Below are positions 47,993-57,861 of a stretch of DNA of 64,000 nucleotides, piece after piece; within the stretch, counting starts at the first letter, position 1, and each line of letters starts with the position of its first letter. Location: NCBI GenBank assembly GCA_964450725.1, contig CAYVGO010000005.1, positions 9,961 through 73,960 on the forward strand, in the 5' to 3' direction. The notes under the pieces are model-generated. The model ran no database searches. It had not been told where the DNA came from and worked only from the letters and a program-made list of their open reading frames with translations. The position numbers and the translations under genes were made by a program. The stretch comes from CAYVGO01 sp964450725. GTDB lineage: Bacteria > Bacteroidota > Bacteroidia > Bacteroidales > UBA932.

Positions 47993-49078
47993 ATGAAACT
48001 TTACATACTATTACTAACCTTGGCTATTTACAGTTGTAATGCTTTTCAACATTCTAATATTACAACACATCCTCTTACCGTTTTACCGTCATTAGACAGT
48101 AGTTACGCCATCGGTGTTGCGGGTGCTTTTGCCGGAATCCACAATCATCGATTGATCGTTGCCGGAGGAGCAAATTTTCCGGAACAAAAACCTTGGGACG
48201 GAGGTCGAAAAATTTGGTACGACAATCTTTATATTTTTGATATAAAACATAAAAAATGGGTTGACAGCACTTACAGATTACCACAAAAAATGGGATATGG
48301 TTATTCGTTTTCTATGCCAGACCAAGTTATTTTTGTCGGAGGTGATAATGAAGAACGTTTTCTGTCTGATGTTTATACTGTAAAATATGATACTTTACAA
48401 CAAGCCATACAGATAGATACACTTCCTTCTTTGCCGCTGCCGCTATCAAATATGACCGGTATAGCCATTGGTAAAGAATTATACATTGCCGGAGGAATAA
48501 CAGCCAATAGTCTGTTTACCAAAACTTTTTTAAAATTAGATTTACGGCAACCTGAAAAAGGATGGCAGCAGTTACCTGAGTGGAACGGACAACCGCTGGC
48601 TTTGGGAATGTTGGTGAAACAAGGAGATTACTTATTACTTTTTTCCGGTAGAGGGATGGACAACGGTAAACTTACACCTTATAAATCTGTTTATAAATAT
48701 TCTTTAATCGACAATACGTGGGAAACATTAACGGTTACTAATTCTCAAATATTGATGGGTGGAATCGCTGTTCCTCAGACTGACTCAACCGTACTTTTTT
48801 TATCCGGAGATAATGGTGAAGTATTACAAAAAATCATCAACTTGCAGTTACAGGGGTTGAAAGATTCTGCTTTTACTTTACAAAAACAGCATCAAGGCTT
48901 TGGAAACTTGGTATATCTTTTTAATACGCATCAATCAAGTTTTGAAGAATATTGTCAACTACTCATTGGCGGCAGAGTTACTGCTCCGGTTGTAGGTTAT
49001 GACAATGGTTATATTGTTGTTTCCGGCGAAATCCGACCCGGCATCAGAACTCCGGAAGTGATAATGTATGAGTTTTAA
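47993..49078 (+). CDS. Kelch-propeller lipoprotein, cyclically permuted mutarotase / NanM-like
   Basis: The 361-residue protein has lipobox IYSC (Cys15) and six kelch blades marked by the repeated GG plus aromatic pattern (LIVAGGANFPEQKPWDGGRK, QVIFVGGDNEERF, ELYIAGGITANSLF, VLFLSGDNGEV, LLIGGRVTAPVVG). The GGANFPE and GRKIWYDNLYIFD segments mark the N-acetylneuraminate-epimerase-like, cyclically permuted mutarotase family. NanM converts alpha- to beta-sialic acid in the periplasm. No other sialic-acid gene is nearby, so the sugar is uncertain. It follows the PHP gene by 2 bp. Confidence 0.8.
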   Translation: MKLYILLLTLAIYSCNAFQHSNITTHPLTVLPSLDSSYAIGVAGAFAGIHNHRLIVAGGANFPEQKPWDGGRKIWYDNLYIFDIKHKKWVDSTYRLPQKMGYGYSFSMPDQVIFVGGDNEERFLSDVYTVKYDTLQQAIQIDTLPSLPLPLSNMTGIAIGKELYIAGGITANSLFTKTFLKLDLRQPEKGWQQLPEWNGQPLALGMLVKQGDYLLLFSGRGMDNGKLTPYKSVYKYSLIDNTWETLTVTNSQILMGGIAVPQTDSTVLFLSGDNGEVLQKIINLQLQGLKDSAFTLQKQHQGFGNLVYLFNTHQSSFEEYCQLLIGGRVTAPVVGYDNGYIVVSGEIRPGIRTPEVIMYEF

Positions 49079-49204
49079 GCATTTTATGAATACCATAACC
49101 CCAAACAAAGTAATACAACTTTTGGTTTTCATCAATTGCAGTTTTATTACTTCTCTCAATTGTTAAAAAAAATCATTACTCTACTCTTTTTTTACGAAAA
49201 ACAT

Positions 49205-49212
49205 TACCTTTG
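49205..49212 (+). promoter_or_regulatory. -7 box (TACCTTTG) of glyA
   Basis: An exact TAnnTTTG match, 45 bp before the glyA ATG. No clear -33 box is present. Confidence 0.5.
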
Positions 49213-49257
49213 CAACACAATAAATTACTCATAGTGCTTTAAAATCACTCTATTTTT

Positions 49258-50538
49258 ATGCAAAACGACTCTCTCATTTTTGATCTAATCCAAGAAGAAA
49301 AACGAAGACAAACAGAAGGTATAGAACTTATAGCTTCGGAAAATTACGTCAGCCAACGCGTAATGAATGCCATGGGCTCAATTCTTACCAACAAATATGC
49401 TGAAGGATACCCAGCAGCCCGTTATTACGGCGGTTGCGCAGTGGTAGATAAAATAGAACAATTAACCATTGACAGATTGTGTCAACTTTACGGAGTAGAA
49501 TATGCCAACGTACAACCTCACTCAGGTGCACAGGCAAATATGGCTGTATATATGGCTGTGTTGAAGCCTGGAGACACGGTGATGGGTTTAGATTTATCAC
49601 ACGGCGGACATCTTACGCATGGTTCTCCGGTGAATATGTCTGGCATGTGGTTTAATATCGTTTCTTACGGTGTAAAAGAAAGCGATGGATTGATTGATTA
49701 CGATGCTATGGAAAAAAAAGCATTGGAACATCGTCCTAAATTATTGATTGGCGGAGCATCTGCATATTCAAGAGAGTGGGATTATGAACGCATGCGGTCA
49801 ATTGCCGATAAAGTCGGAGCTATTTTATGGGTAGATATGGCTCACCCCGCAGGACTAATTGCTGCCGGATTACTCAAAAATCCTTGTCAACATGCTCACA
49901 TTGTAACTTCGACAACTCATAAAACTTTACGTGGCCCTCGCGGTGGTGTAATTTTGGTTGGAAAAGATTTTGAAAATACATGGGGACAGAAAACTCCAAA
50001 AGGTGAAACAAAAAAAATATCACAACTATTAAACTCTGCGGTATTTCCCGGAATACAAGGAGGTCCGTTAGAACATGTAATTGCAGCAAAAGGAGTAGCA
50101 TTTTTTGAAGCACTACAACCTGAATTTAAAACTTATCAACAGCAAGTACGAAAAAATGCCCAAACATTGGCTGACGCATTTATCAACTTAGGATATAAAA
50201 TATTTTCCGGAGGAACAGACAACCACTTAATGTTAATAGATTTAAGGTCAAAATACCCTGATGTTACCGGAAAACAAGTAGAAAACTGGTTAGGAGAAGT
50301 GGATATTACTGTTAATAAAAATATGGTACCTTTTGATACGCGTTCTCCGTTTCAAACTTCAGGATTTCGTGTTGGAACACCAGCCATTACTACTCGTGGG
50401 TTGAAAGAGCAACAAATGCCTACTATTGCAAAATATATTGACAACGCCATAGCACATCTCGGAGATAATTCTTGGGCTGCTAAAACATCTGCAGAAATCA
50501 GGGAAATGATGTCAGGTTATCCTTTGTTTGCGGAATAG
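49258..50538 (+). CDS. glyA: Serine hydroxymethyltransferase
   Basis: The 426-residue PLP enzyme interconverts serine and glycine with tetrahydrofolate, supplying one-carbon units in the cytoplasm. Signatures are [50 protein letters not shown], and the PLP Lys222 in [13 protein letters not shown]. The ending KFRVGTPA-like block is present as [14 protein letters not shown]. It is transcribed alone from the promoter at 49205-49212. Confidence 0.98.
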   Translation: MQNDSLIFDLIQEEKRRQTEGIELIASENYVSQRVMNAMGSILTNKYAEGYPAARYYGGCAVVDKIEQLTIDRLCQLYGVEYANVQPHSGAQANMAVYMAVLKPGDTVMGLDLSHGGHLTHGSPVNMSGMWFNIVSYGVKESDGLIDYDAMEKKALEHRPKLLIGGASAYSREWDYERMRSIADKVGAILWVDMAHPAGLIAAGLLKNPCQHAHIVTSTTHKTLRGPRGGVILVGKDFENTWGQKTPKGETKKISQLLNSAVFPGIQGGPLEHVIAAKGVAFFEALQPEFKTYQQQVRKNAQTLADAFINLGYKIFSGGTDNHLMLIDLRSKYPDVTGKQVENWLGEVDITVNKNMVPFDTRSPFQTSGFRVGTPAITTRGLKEQQMPTIAKYIDNAIAHLGDNSWAAKTSAEIREMMSGYPLFAE

Positions 50539-50629
50539 CAAAAAATACGTATGAAATCACTACTTGTCGAATATTTGTAGCCTCCCATATTGACACCAAT
50601 ATCAGGAGTAATATAAAATACAAAAACCA

Positions 50630-51490
50630 ATGTCAAAATATTTTAATCCTTATACCGATTTTGGGTTTAAAAAATTGTTTGGTGAAGAGGCAAACAAAGA
50701 TATTTTGATGGATTTTTTGAACGAAGTTTTACGTGACGAACAACCACAAATTACTAATATTGAATATCTTAAAACCGAACAGTTAGGACTTCGTCCACAC
50801 GACAGAAAAGCTATTTTTGATTTGTATTGTACCAATAAAAAAGGAGAACATTTTATTGTAGAAATGCAAAAAGCAAGACAGGAATTTTTTAAAGACAGAG
50901 CATTATATTACAGTACTTTCCCTATTCAACAACAAGCAGAAAAAGGCGAAAATTGGAACTACAAACTTGAACCTGTTTACATGATTGCTATTGTAAACTT
51001 TGAAATCAATGATGGTGAAAGCACTCCTGATAAATATATGACTAAAGCCAAAATTAGTGATGTAGAAACTCATCATATTTTCTATGACAAATTGACTTTT
51101 ATCTTTTTGGAGATGCCCAAGTTCAACAAAGAATTAGATAAAATAGAAACTAAATTTGAGAAATGGCTTTATTTATTGAAATATTTACCGAAGTTTGAAA
51201 GAATGCCCGATAAGTTGAAAGAAACTGTCTTTCAAAAAGTTTTCCAGATTGCCGAATTGAGTAACTTATCCAACAAACAGTTAAACCAATACAACGACAG
51301 TTTAAAACAACTTTGGGATATGCAGAACGTTTTAGATACATCATTCCATGATGGAGAAAGGGCTGGATTGGAGAAGGGAAAAATCGAAGGAAAAATCGAA
51401 ATAGCACGTAGAATGAAAGCAATAAATATTCCATTAGAGCAAATTGTAGCACTGACCGATTTATTGCCTGAAGAAATTGAAAATTTGTAA
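50630..51490 (+). CDS. Rpn-family PD-(D/E)XK nuclease/transposase-like protein
   Basis: The 286-residue protein opens with SKYFNPYTDFGFKKLFGEEANKDILMDFLNEVL, the hallmark of the PD-(D/E)XK transposase-like family (PDDEXK_2, related to RpnA). The nuclease core is visible as AIFDLYCTNKKGEHFIVEMQ, with Asp and Glu-x-Gln ligands. The C-terminal end has the usual EGERAGLEKGKIEGKIEIARRMK-type coiled tail (here DGERAGLEKG). These genes occur in many copies in Bacteroidota and promote recA-independent recombination in E. coli. No inverted repeats flank it, so it is not a visible insertion sequence. Confidence 0.85.
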   Translation: MSKYFNPYTDFGFKKLFGEEANKDILMDFLNEVLRDEQPQITNIEYLKTEQLGLRPHDRKAIFDLYCTNKKGEHFIVEMQKARQEFFKDRALYYSTFPIQQQAEKGENWNYKLEPVYMIAIVNFEINDGESTPDKYMTKAKISDVETHHIFYDKLTFIFLEMPKFNKELDKIETKFEKWLYLLKYLPKFERMPDKLKETVFQKVFQIAELSNLSNKQLNQYNDSLKQLWDMQNVLDTSFHDGERAGLEKGKIEGKIEIARRMKAINIPLEQIVALTDLLPEEIENL

Positions 51491-51503
51491 ACAATATTTA
51501 ATT

Positions 51504-52562
51504 ATGAAAAAATACCTTACATTAGTATTTATCTTTACAACAAGTATCGTTTTTGGTCAACCTAAAATGGAATTTGCTAAAACTACTCATGACTTTGGGA
51601 GTGTTCCCGAAGAAGGTGGTAATGTTTCATATTCCTTTGAGTTTACAAATACCGGAAATGCTCCGGTTATTTTGACTAACGTAACGGCAAGTTGCGGTTG
51701 TACCACTCCCGAATGGTCGCGTGAACCGGTTTTACCTGGGAAAAAAGGTAGTATCACAGCAACTTTTGATCCAATGAGAAGGCCGGGTATCAATGAAAAA
51801 GAGATTACTGTAAACTCAAATGTAGGAAAAGCAAGTCTAAAGATTAGAGCCAACGTAAAACCGAGTGAAGCCGGTGGAGAAGCAAGAAAATATAGGTTTT
51901 CATTAGGATCTCTCAAGATGTCGCATTCTGTACTGAACATTACTTCTATTGTCAACACGCAAACTGTTATTGACTCCGTAGGAATTTTCAATAATACACA
52001 AAAACCCATGACCATTACATTTCAAAAGGTACCGCCTCATGTAAAATTACGTACCATTCCTGCAATTTTATCTCCAAACAGCGGCGGATATATTGTTTGT
52101 ACTTATGACGCCGTGAAAAAAAATGATTACGGATTTGTAACTGATAAAGTAACACTGGTCATCAATAATAAGCCCGAACCCACTCCTTTGGAAATTGTTG
52201 CCAACATTGGAGAAGATTTTTCAAAGTTATCACAACATGATTTAGATAATAGTCCACAACCTCAATTAGACTTAGCAACCAAAGACTTGGGAAAAATCAA
52301 AAAAGGAAGTGAACATAAAATTGTTTACCGTTTAACCAATAACGGTGGACGTGATATGATGATAAGAAAGCAAAATGTTAGTAATCCCGGAATGAAAGTT
52401 ATTGCTTGTCCATCAGTTATTAAACCGGGAGAAACTGTAAATGTCGAAGTATTATTTAAAGCACCTTCACAAGCAGGACGTAAGTTTGAGCAACTGACAC
52501 TGATTATTAATAATCCTCACAGACCCATCCTTTCTTTACGTTTAAAAGCAGAAATTGAATAG
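51504..52562 (+). CDS. Exported DUF1573 protein
   Basis: The 352-residue protein has a signal peptide ending at about SIVFG-Q (residue 19). At least two ASH-like Ig domains follow. The DUF1573 signature is THDFGSVPEEGGNVSYSFEFTNTGNAPVILTNVTASCGCTTPEW, and a second copy starts near TKDLGKIKKGSEHKIVYRLTNNG. The ATG at 51504 is used because the upstream in-frame codon at 51477 is a TTG inside the preceding gene. A periplasmic or surface location is likely; the function is unknown. It precedes the DUF5606 gene by 27 bp. Confidence 0.82.
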   Translation: MKKYLTLVFIFTTSIVFGQPKMEFAKTTHDFGSVPEEGGNVSYSFEFTNTGNAPVILTNVTASCGCTTPEWSREPVLPGKKGSITATFDPMRRPGINEKEITVNSNVGKASLKIRANVKPSEAGGEARKYRFSLGSLKMSHSVLNITSIVNTQTVIDSVGIFNNTQKPMTITFQKVPPHVKLRTIPAILSPNSGGYIVCTYDAVKKNDYGFVTDKVTLVINNKPEPTPLEIVANIGEDFSKLSQHDLDNSPQPQLDLATKDLGKIKKGSEHKIVYRLTNNGGRDMMIRKQNVSNPGMKVIACPSVIKPGETVNVEVLFKAPSQAGRKFEQLTLIINNPHRPILSLRLKAEIE

Positions 52563-52589
52563 TTATTTATTAAAAAATCATCAAGAGTT

Positions 52590-53144
52590 ATGGAATTAAA
52601 AGATATTCTTACAGTACACGGACAAAGCGGACTTTTTAAGTATGTATCACAAGGAAGAAATGGTATTATTGTAGAGCAAATTGATGCTGCAAAACGTCGA
52701 ACATCAGTATCATCAACTACAAGAATAAGTTCTATGCAAGATATTGTTATCTTTACGGCAGAGGGAGATATTCCTCTCCGAAAAGTTTTCTTAGCACTTA
52801 AAGAACATACCAAAGGTGAATTAGCCCTCTCTCACAAAAGTGCAGATGAAGAACTCAAAATATACTTTGAACAAATTGTTCCTAACTACAGCAAAGATAA
52901 AGTTCATTTATCTGATATTAAAAAGATGTTATCTTGGTATAACATTTTACAGCAATGTAATATCATTGGTGAATTAAAATTAGATGAAGAGGAAACAGTT
53001 CAGGAAACAACAGATGAAACTACACCTGTAAAATCAGCGGTACCAAAGTCTAAATCTACTGTTACCAAACCTTCAAATAATGCAAAACCGGTATCTAAAT
53101 CTGCCGGAGGTCAAAAAATGACCATACCGCGAAAAGCACAGTAG
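52590..53144 (+). CDS. DUF5606-family protein
   Basis: The 184-residue cytoplasmic protein begins MELKDILTVHGQSGLFKYVSQGRNGIIVEQI, which I recognise as the Bacteroidota-specific DUF5606 family. The conserved core ends around residue 120 (SDIKKMLSWYNIL). A low-complexity tail rich in Thr, Lys, Ser and Pro follows. The function is unknown. It is probably cotranscribed with the DUF1573 gene and is closed by the hairpin at 53161-53209. Confidence 0.8.
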   Translation: MELKDILTVHGQSGLFKYVSQGRNGIIVEQIDAAKRRTSVSSTTRISSMQDIVIFTAEGDIPLRKVFLALKEHTKGELALSHKSADEELKIYFEQIVPNYSKDKVHLSDIKKMLSWYNILQQCNIIGELKLDEEETVQETTDETTPVKSAVPKSKSTVTKPSNNAKPVSKSAGGQKMTIPRKAQ

Positions 53145-53160
53145 GCTTTCAATAACGAAT

Positions 53161-53209
53161 TTAAAAATTACGAATTACGAAGATAATATTCGTAATCCGT
53201 AATTTTTAA
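53161..53209 (+). terminator. Hairpin terminator after the DUF5606 gene
   Basis: A 21-bp stem (53161-53181 with 53189-53209) has one mismatch and a 7-nt loop. Its arms are made of the repeated motif ATTACGA, and U-rich sequence follows. It lies 16 bp after the stop codon. Confidence 0.7.
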
Positions 53210-53302
53210 TTTTATAAAAATCCCTAAAGAAAACTTTTGTAGGACATTGTTCTGTTGATAATCCATCATTCATACCTTTAATCATCCTTAAACTTATTAC
53301 GT

Positions 53303-54367
53303 ATGAAGTCAAAAAAAATCATATACATTTTATTGCTTTTGTCAGCAATCATTGTATATTTGGTATATGTTTTTTTCTTTTCTACATCTACCCAGCCTTT
53401 TGAAGAACCTGTACAAAAAAAATCAACCGGCAGTAACGCTATTGTTGCACAGGTTTTCTTGATACATCCTACAAAATTCAATACAGGTATTCAGGCTGTA
53501 GGAACACTTTTACCCAATGAAGAAGTGGCTATTGTGAGTGAAACTGCGGGAAAAGTCGTCGGTATTTATTTTGATGAAGGAAAGCAAGTCAGCAAAGGAC
53601 AATTATTGGTAAAGGTCGATGATTCTGAATTACAAGCACAACTCAAACGTGCTGAATATCAACTACAGTTAACCTCTGAGAGACTGAATCGACAGAAAGT
53701 TCTTTTGGAAAAAGATGCAGTAAGTCGTGAGGAATTTGACCAAGTGCAAACAGACTATAATATTTTACAAACCGACATTGACTTACTGAAAACTAAAATT
53801 ACAAAGACTGAAATTCGTGCTCCTTTCGGAGGGACGATCGGATTACGAACAATCAGTGTCGGTAGTTATCTGCAACCCAATACAGAAATCAGCACCTTGG
53901 TAGATCAACATCTTCTGAAATTGGAATTTGCCATACCCGAAAAATATGCCACTCTTTCTTTAATTGGAAAAAATATTACATTTCAAACAGAAGTTTCACC
54001 TCAACAATATCGGGCAAAAGTATATGCCATAGAACCAAAAGTAGATATTACGACCCGAACCGTAGTAGTACGAGGAATATATGACAATACAACAACAACC
54101 TTATCCGGAGGAATGTTTGCCCGGCTAAACCTAATTATTGATGAGTCTCCAACAGTTATTCTCATTCCAACCGAATCGGTAATACAGGAAATGGAAGGGA
54201 AAAAAGTATGGAAAGTAAATAGCGGTATTGCAAAATCTCAGCCTATCACTACCGGTTTCAGAACCGAAACACAAGTAGAAGTTTTATCCGGGTTAAGAGT
54301 TGGTGATACCATCATGACTACGGGTTTAATGCAAGTGAGAGAAGGTGTAAATATAAACATACAATAA
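53303..54367 (+). CDS. RND efflux periplasmic adaptor (membrane fusion protein)
   Basis: The 354-residue protein has an N-terminal membrane anchor (about residues 6-27). The HlyD/AcrA pattern follows: a first lipoyl half (VGTLLPNEEVAIVSETAGKVVGIYFDEGKQVSKGQLL), a coiled-coil hairpin (about 115-160), a second lipoyl half (TEIRAPFGGTIGLRTISVGSYL), a beta barrel and a membrane-proximal domain. It links the inner-membrane pump encoded 9 bp downstream to an outer-membrane channel. No TolC/OprM-type gene is adjacent, so the channel must be encoded elsewhere. Confidence 0.92.
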   Translation: MKSKKIIYILLLLSAIIVYLVYVFFFSTSTQPFEEPVQKKSTGSNAIVAQVFLIHPTKFNTGIQAVGTLLPNEEVAIVSETAGKVVGIYFDEGKQVSKGQLLVKVDDSELQAQLKRAEYQLQLTSERLNRQKVLLEKDAVSREEFDQVQTDYNILQTDIDLLKTKITKTEIRAPFGGTIGLRTISVGSYLQPNTEISTLVDQHLLKLEFAIPEKYATLSLIGKNITFQTEVSPQQYRAKVYAIEPKVDITTRTVVVRGIYDNTTTTLSGGMFARLNLIIDESPTVILIPTESVIQEMEGKKVWKVNSGIAKSQPITTGFRTETQVEVLSGLRVGDTIMTTGLMQVREGVNINIQ

Positions 54368-54376
54368 ATCTGCCGT

Positions 54377-57300
54377 ATGAGTTTATCATCCATATCTATC
54401 AAGCGACCCGTACTGACATTAGTCATGAATACGTTCTTCATTATTGTCGGCATGATTGGTTTTATCTACTTGGGAGTACGGGATTACCCAAGCGTTGACC
54501 CTCCTATCATTACGGTTTCTACTACTTATGTAGGAGCGAGTGCGGATGTTATAGAATCTCAGATTACAGAGCCTTTGGAATCTGCCGTCAACGGTATTCC
54601 GGGCATACGGTCAATGTCAAGTACAAGTCAGGATGGTCGAAGTACTATCACTCTTGAGTTTAATTTAGATATTCCTTTAGAAACTGCTGCCAATGACGTA
54701 CGCGATAAAGTGTCGGGAGCGATGAGAAGGCTTCCTCAAGAAGTTGACCCGCCTGTGGTTGCCAAAGCAGATGCCAACGCGCAGCCGATTTTTGGATTGA
54801 GCGTAAGTAGTAATACAATTTCTATTCTTGACGTCAGTACTTATGCCGACAGTTATATCAAAGAACGATTACAAACTATTCCCGGAGTAAGTTCTGTCGA
54901 AATCTGGGGTGAAAAAAAAATGGCCATTCGGCTAAAAATGGATCCTTTACGGCTGGCAGCCTACCGTTTAACCCCAAATGATGTAAGTAACGCCATTACA
55001 AGAGATAATGTAGAGTTACCCTCAGGGCGTATTGAAGGTACAAATACTGAATTGAGCGTCCGGACATTGGGACGATTACAAACTATTGATGACTTTAATA
55101 ACCTGATTATTACCCAGTCTGACAATAAAATTATCCGTTTCAAAGACATTGGTACAGCCGTTATTGAAGCAGAAAATGTAAGGTCAATATTAAAGCAGGA
55201 AGGAAAAGTAATGGTCAACTGTGTAATCATTCCTCAACCCGGAGCAAATTATATTGATATTGTTGATAAGGTAAAAGAAGTATTACCTGATATTCAAAAA
55301 TCACTACCTAAAGGAATAGACGCAAAAGTAACTTTTGATGATACAATCTTTATCAGAAAATCAATTGATGAAGTACAAGAAACTATTTTTATTGCTTTTG
55401 GACTGGTTGTACTTATTATTTTTATCTTTTTGCGAAACTGGCGAACGACGCTCATTCCCATCCTCACTATTCCTATTTCTCTTGTAGGAACATTTTTTAT
55501 GATGTACATCTTCGGATTTTCCATCAATATTCTTACATTACTTGCCGTCGTACTTTCTATTGGATTGGTGGTTGATGATGCTATTGTAATGATGGAAAAT
55601 ATTTATCAAAAGATGGAATCCGGACTTCCTCCGTTACAGGCCGGATTAAAAGGTTCTCAGGAAATTTACTTTGCCGTATTGGCAACCACAGTTACATTAG
55701 TGGCCGTATTTTTTCCCATTGTTTTTTTACAAGGTACCACAGGAAGATTGTTTAGAGAGTTTAGTCTTGTGATTGCAGGTGCAGTCTGCGTTTCTTCTTT
55801 TGTAGCACTGAGTTTAACTCCCATGTTATCCAGTAAAATTCTTAAGAAAAAAGATAGACCTTCTTGGTTTTACCGTGTTACCGAGCCTGCTTTTGTATGG
55901 ATAAATCAAAAGTACCGAAACGGATTATTGTGGTTTATGAAATACCGATGGATTACTCCTGTCTTTTTAGTGATAACATTAGTAACAACTATCTATTTGT
56001 GGGGAGTTATTCCTACAGAAATGGCTCCTATTGAAGACAGATCATCTCTACGGATACAATCTACGGCTACCGAAGGAACATCATTTCAATATATGGATAA
56101 CTACAACACAGAACTCAACAATTATCTGATGGAAGCCGTACCCGAAAAAGAATTGATGTTTTCTTTGATAGGACGTGGAAATACAAACTCTTCATTTATC
56201 AACATGGTGCTCAAAGACCCTGATGATAGAAAACGAACTCAACAACAAATTGCCGAAACATTAGCTCCGGAATTAAGAAGATTTTCAGGTGCAAAAACAA
56301 TGGTCATTCAACGGCAAACTTTTGGCGGAAGAAGGGGAGGATTACCGGTAGAATATGTTATTCAGGCCAAGAACTTGGAAGATCTCAAAGTAGCATTACC
56401 AAAGTTTATGGACAAAGTAGCACAAAGTCCTGTTTTCTCTGCTTTTGACCTTAACCTGAAGTTTACAAAACCCGAACTTACGGTCAAAATTAATAGAGAT
56501 AAGGCTGCTTTACTTGGAGTATCTATTCAAGACATTTCTCGGGCATTACAACTCACCATGAGTGACCAGCGTGTAGGATATTATGTGCTGAATGGTAAAC
56601 AATATCAAATTATCAGTCAACTTGACCAGCAAAACAGAAATAAACCCACAGACTTAGACAACATTTATGTCCGAAACAGTAACGGAATACTCATAGGACT
56701 TAACAATTTAGTAGAGATAACCGAAAATTCTACCCCTCCTCAACTCTACCGTTATAACAGATTTGTTTCTGCTACCGTATCTGCCAATCCTGCAAAAGGT
56801 AAAACGTTAGGGGAAGGCATTGATGAAATGGATAAGATTGCGGAAGAGGTTTTAGATGATAATTTTAAAACTACGCTCTCCGGAAGTTCTAAAGATTTTG
56901 TTGAAAGTTCATCAAGTCTGATGTTTGTATTTCTATTGGCGTTAGTCTTCATCTATCTTATTTTATCTGCACAGTTTGAAAGTTTTCGAGACCCTTTCAT
57001 CATTATGCTTACCGTTCCGCTGGCATTGATAGGCGCATTATCGGCAATGGCAATGTTTCATCAAACCATGAATATTTTTAGCCAAATTGCCATGATTATG
57101 CTCATTGGGTTGGTAACCAAAAACGGTATTTTAATTGTAGAGTTTGCCAACCAGAAAAAACATCAGGGAACTCCTCTGAAAGAAGCGATTACTGAAGCTG
57201 CCATATCACGTTTCCGCCCTATTTTAATGACCAGTCTATCTACCATTCTCGGAATTTTTCCGATGGCATTAGCCACCGGAGCAGGGTCTGAAAGTAGAAT

Positions 57301-57427
57301 TGCTATGGGAATTACGGTTGTTGGTGGAATGTTGTTTGCTACGATACTCACCTTGTTTATTATTCCCGCAATTTATACTTACTTGTCTTCTTCAAAAGTA
57401 AAGAAAATCCAAGAAGATAACCATTGA
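54377..57427 (+). CDS. RND multidrug efflux pump, HAE1/AcrB family
   Basis: The 1016-residue inner-membrane pump has twelve transmembrane helices and two large periplasmic loops. Signatures are the N-terminal SISIKRPVLTLVMNTFFIIVG, the porter region VDPPVVAKADANAQPI, and the TM4 proton-relay motif SIGLVVDDAIVMMENI (paired Asp). Repeated motifs in the second half include RFRPILMTSLSTILGIFPMALATGAG. It exports hydrophobic compounds using proton antiport. The substrate range cannot be read from the sequence. Confidence 0.95.
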   Translation: MSLSSISIKRPVLTLVMNTFFIIVGMIGFIYLGVRDYPSVDPPIITVSTTYVGASADVIESQITEPLESAVNGIPGIRSMSSTSQDGRSTITLEFNLDIPLETAANDVRDKVSGAMRRLPQEVDPPVVAKADANAQPIFGLSVSSNTISILDVSTYADSYIKERLQTIPGVSSVEIWGEKKMAIRLKMDPLRLAAYRLTPNDVSNAITRDNVELPSGRIEGTNTELSVRTLGRLQTIDDFNNLIITQSDNKIIRFKDIGTAVIEAENVRSILKQEGKVMVNCVIIPQPGANYIDIVDKVKEVLPDIQKSLPKGIDAKVTFDDTIFIRKSIDEVQETIFIAFGLVVLIIFIFLRNWRTTLIPILTIPISLVGTFFMMYIFGFSINILTLLAVVLSIGLVVDDAIVMMENIYQKMESGLPPLQAGLKGSQEIYFAVLATTVTLVAVFFPIVFLQGTTGRLFREFSLVIAGAVCVSSFVALSLTPMLSSKILKKKDRPSWFYRVTEPAFVWINQKYRNGLLWFMKYRWITPVFLVITLVTTIYLWGVIPTEMAPIEDRSSLRIQSTATEGTSFQYMDNYNTELNNYLMEAVPEKELMFSLIGRGNTNSSFINMVLKDPDDRKRTQQQIAETLAPELRRFSGAKTMVIQRQTFGGRRGGLPVEYVIQAKNLEDLKVALPKFMDKVAQSPVFSAFDLNLKFTKPELTVKINRDKAALLGVSIQDISRALQLTMSDQRVGYYVLNGKQYQIISQLDQQNRNKPTDLDNIYVRNSNGILIGLNNLVEITENSTPPQLYRYNRFVSATVSANPAKGKTLGEGIDEMDKIAEEVLDDNFKTTLSGSSKDFVESSSSLMFVFLLALVFIYLILSAQFESFRDPFIIMLTVPLALIGALSAMAMFHQTMNIFSQIAMIMLIGLVTKNGILIVEFANQKKHQGTPLKEAITEAAISRFRPILMTSLSTILGIFPMALATGAGSESRIAMGITVVGGMLFATILTLFIIPAIYTYLSSSKVKKIQEDNH

Positions 57428-57559
57428 AAATTACGATTTAGTATTAAAGACAATAGTATTAATCCTAAAGAACTCTGTACTATTTGTCTCACCTTGTTGG
57501 GCTAAATACAATACCTTTAACATATATAGTCATATCTTCAAGTATATAGTTTCAAAAAA

Positions 57560-57842
57560 CTTTTTTGTGGCTTGCAGTAATCCTGCAAATAACAAAAATC
57601 CTTTTTTACGGCTTGCGGGAACTCCGCAAATGACAAAAACCTTTTTTTACGGCTTGCGGGAACTCCGCAAATGACAAAAACCTTTTTTTACGGCTTGCGG
57701 GAACTCCGCAAATGACAAAAACCTTTTTTACGGCTTGCGGGAACTCCGCAAATGACAAAAACTCTTTTTTGTGGCTTGCGGGAACTCCGCAAATGACAAA
57801 AACTCTTTTTTGTGGCTTGCTCTAACAGAGCAAATGCTAAAA
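57560..57842. repeat. Seven tandem 40-41-bp units, each a stem-loop with compensatory changes
   Basis: Unit starts are 57560, 57600, 57640, 57681, 57722, 57762 and 57803. Each has a T6-7 run, a 5-base element ACGGC or GTGGC, a hairpin, ATGAC or a variant, and A4-5. The hairpin is TTGCGG-GAACT-CCGCAA in units 2-6, TTGCAG-TAATC-CTGCAA in unit 1 and TTGCTC-TAACA-GAGCAA in unit 7. The stem therefore stays paired although the bases change. The flanking T and A runs can extend the stem. It fills most of the 434-bp gap between two convergent genes; the rest of that gap (57428-57559) shows nothing. Confidence 0.9.
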
Positions 57843-57861
57843 CTCTAATGCGCAATTTGGG

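Noticed and set aside
50630..51490. Rpn-family gene as an insertion sequence
   Set aside because: No terminal inverted repeats or target duplication are visible around it; it looks like a resident single gene.
57560..57842. Possible CRISPR array
   Set aside because: The units are directly contiguous with no unique spacers, and no cas genes are in the window.
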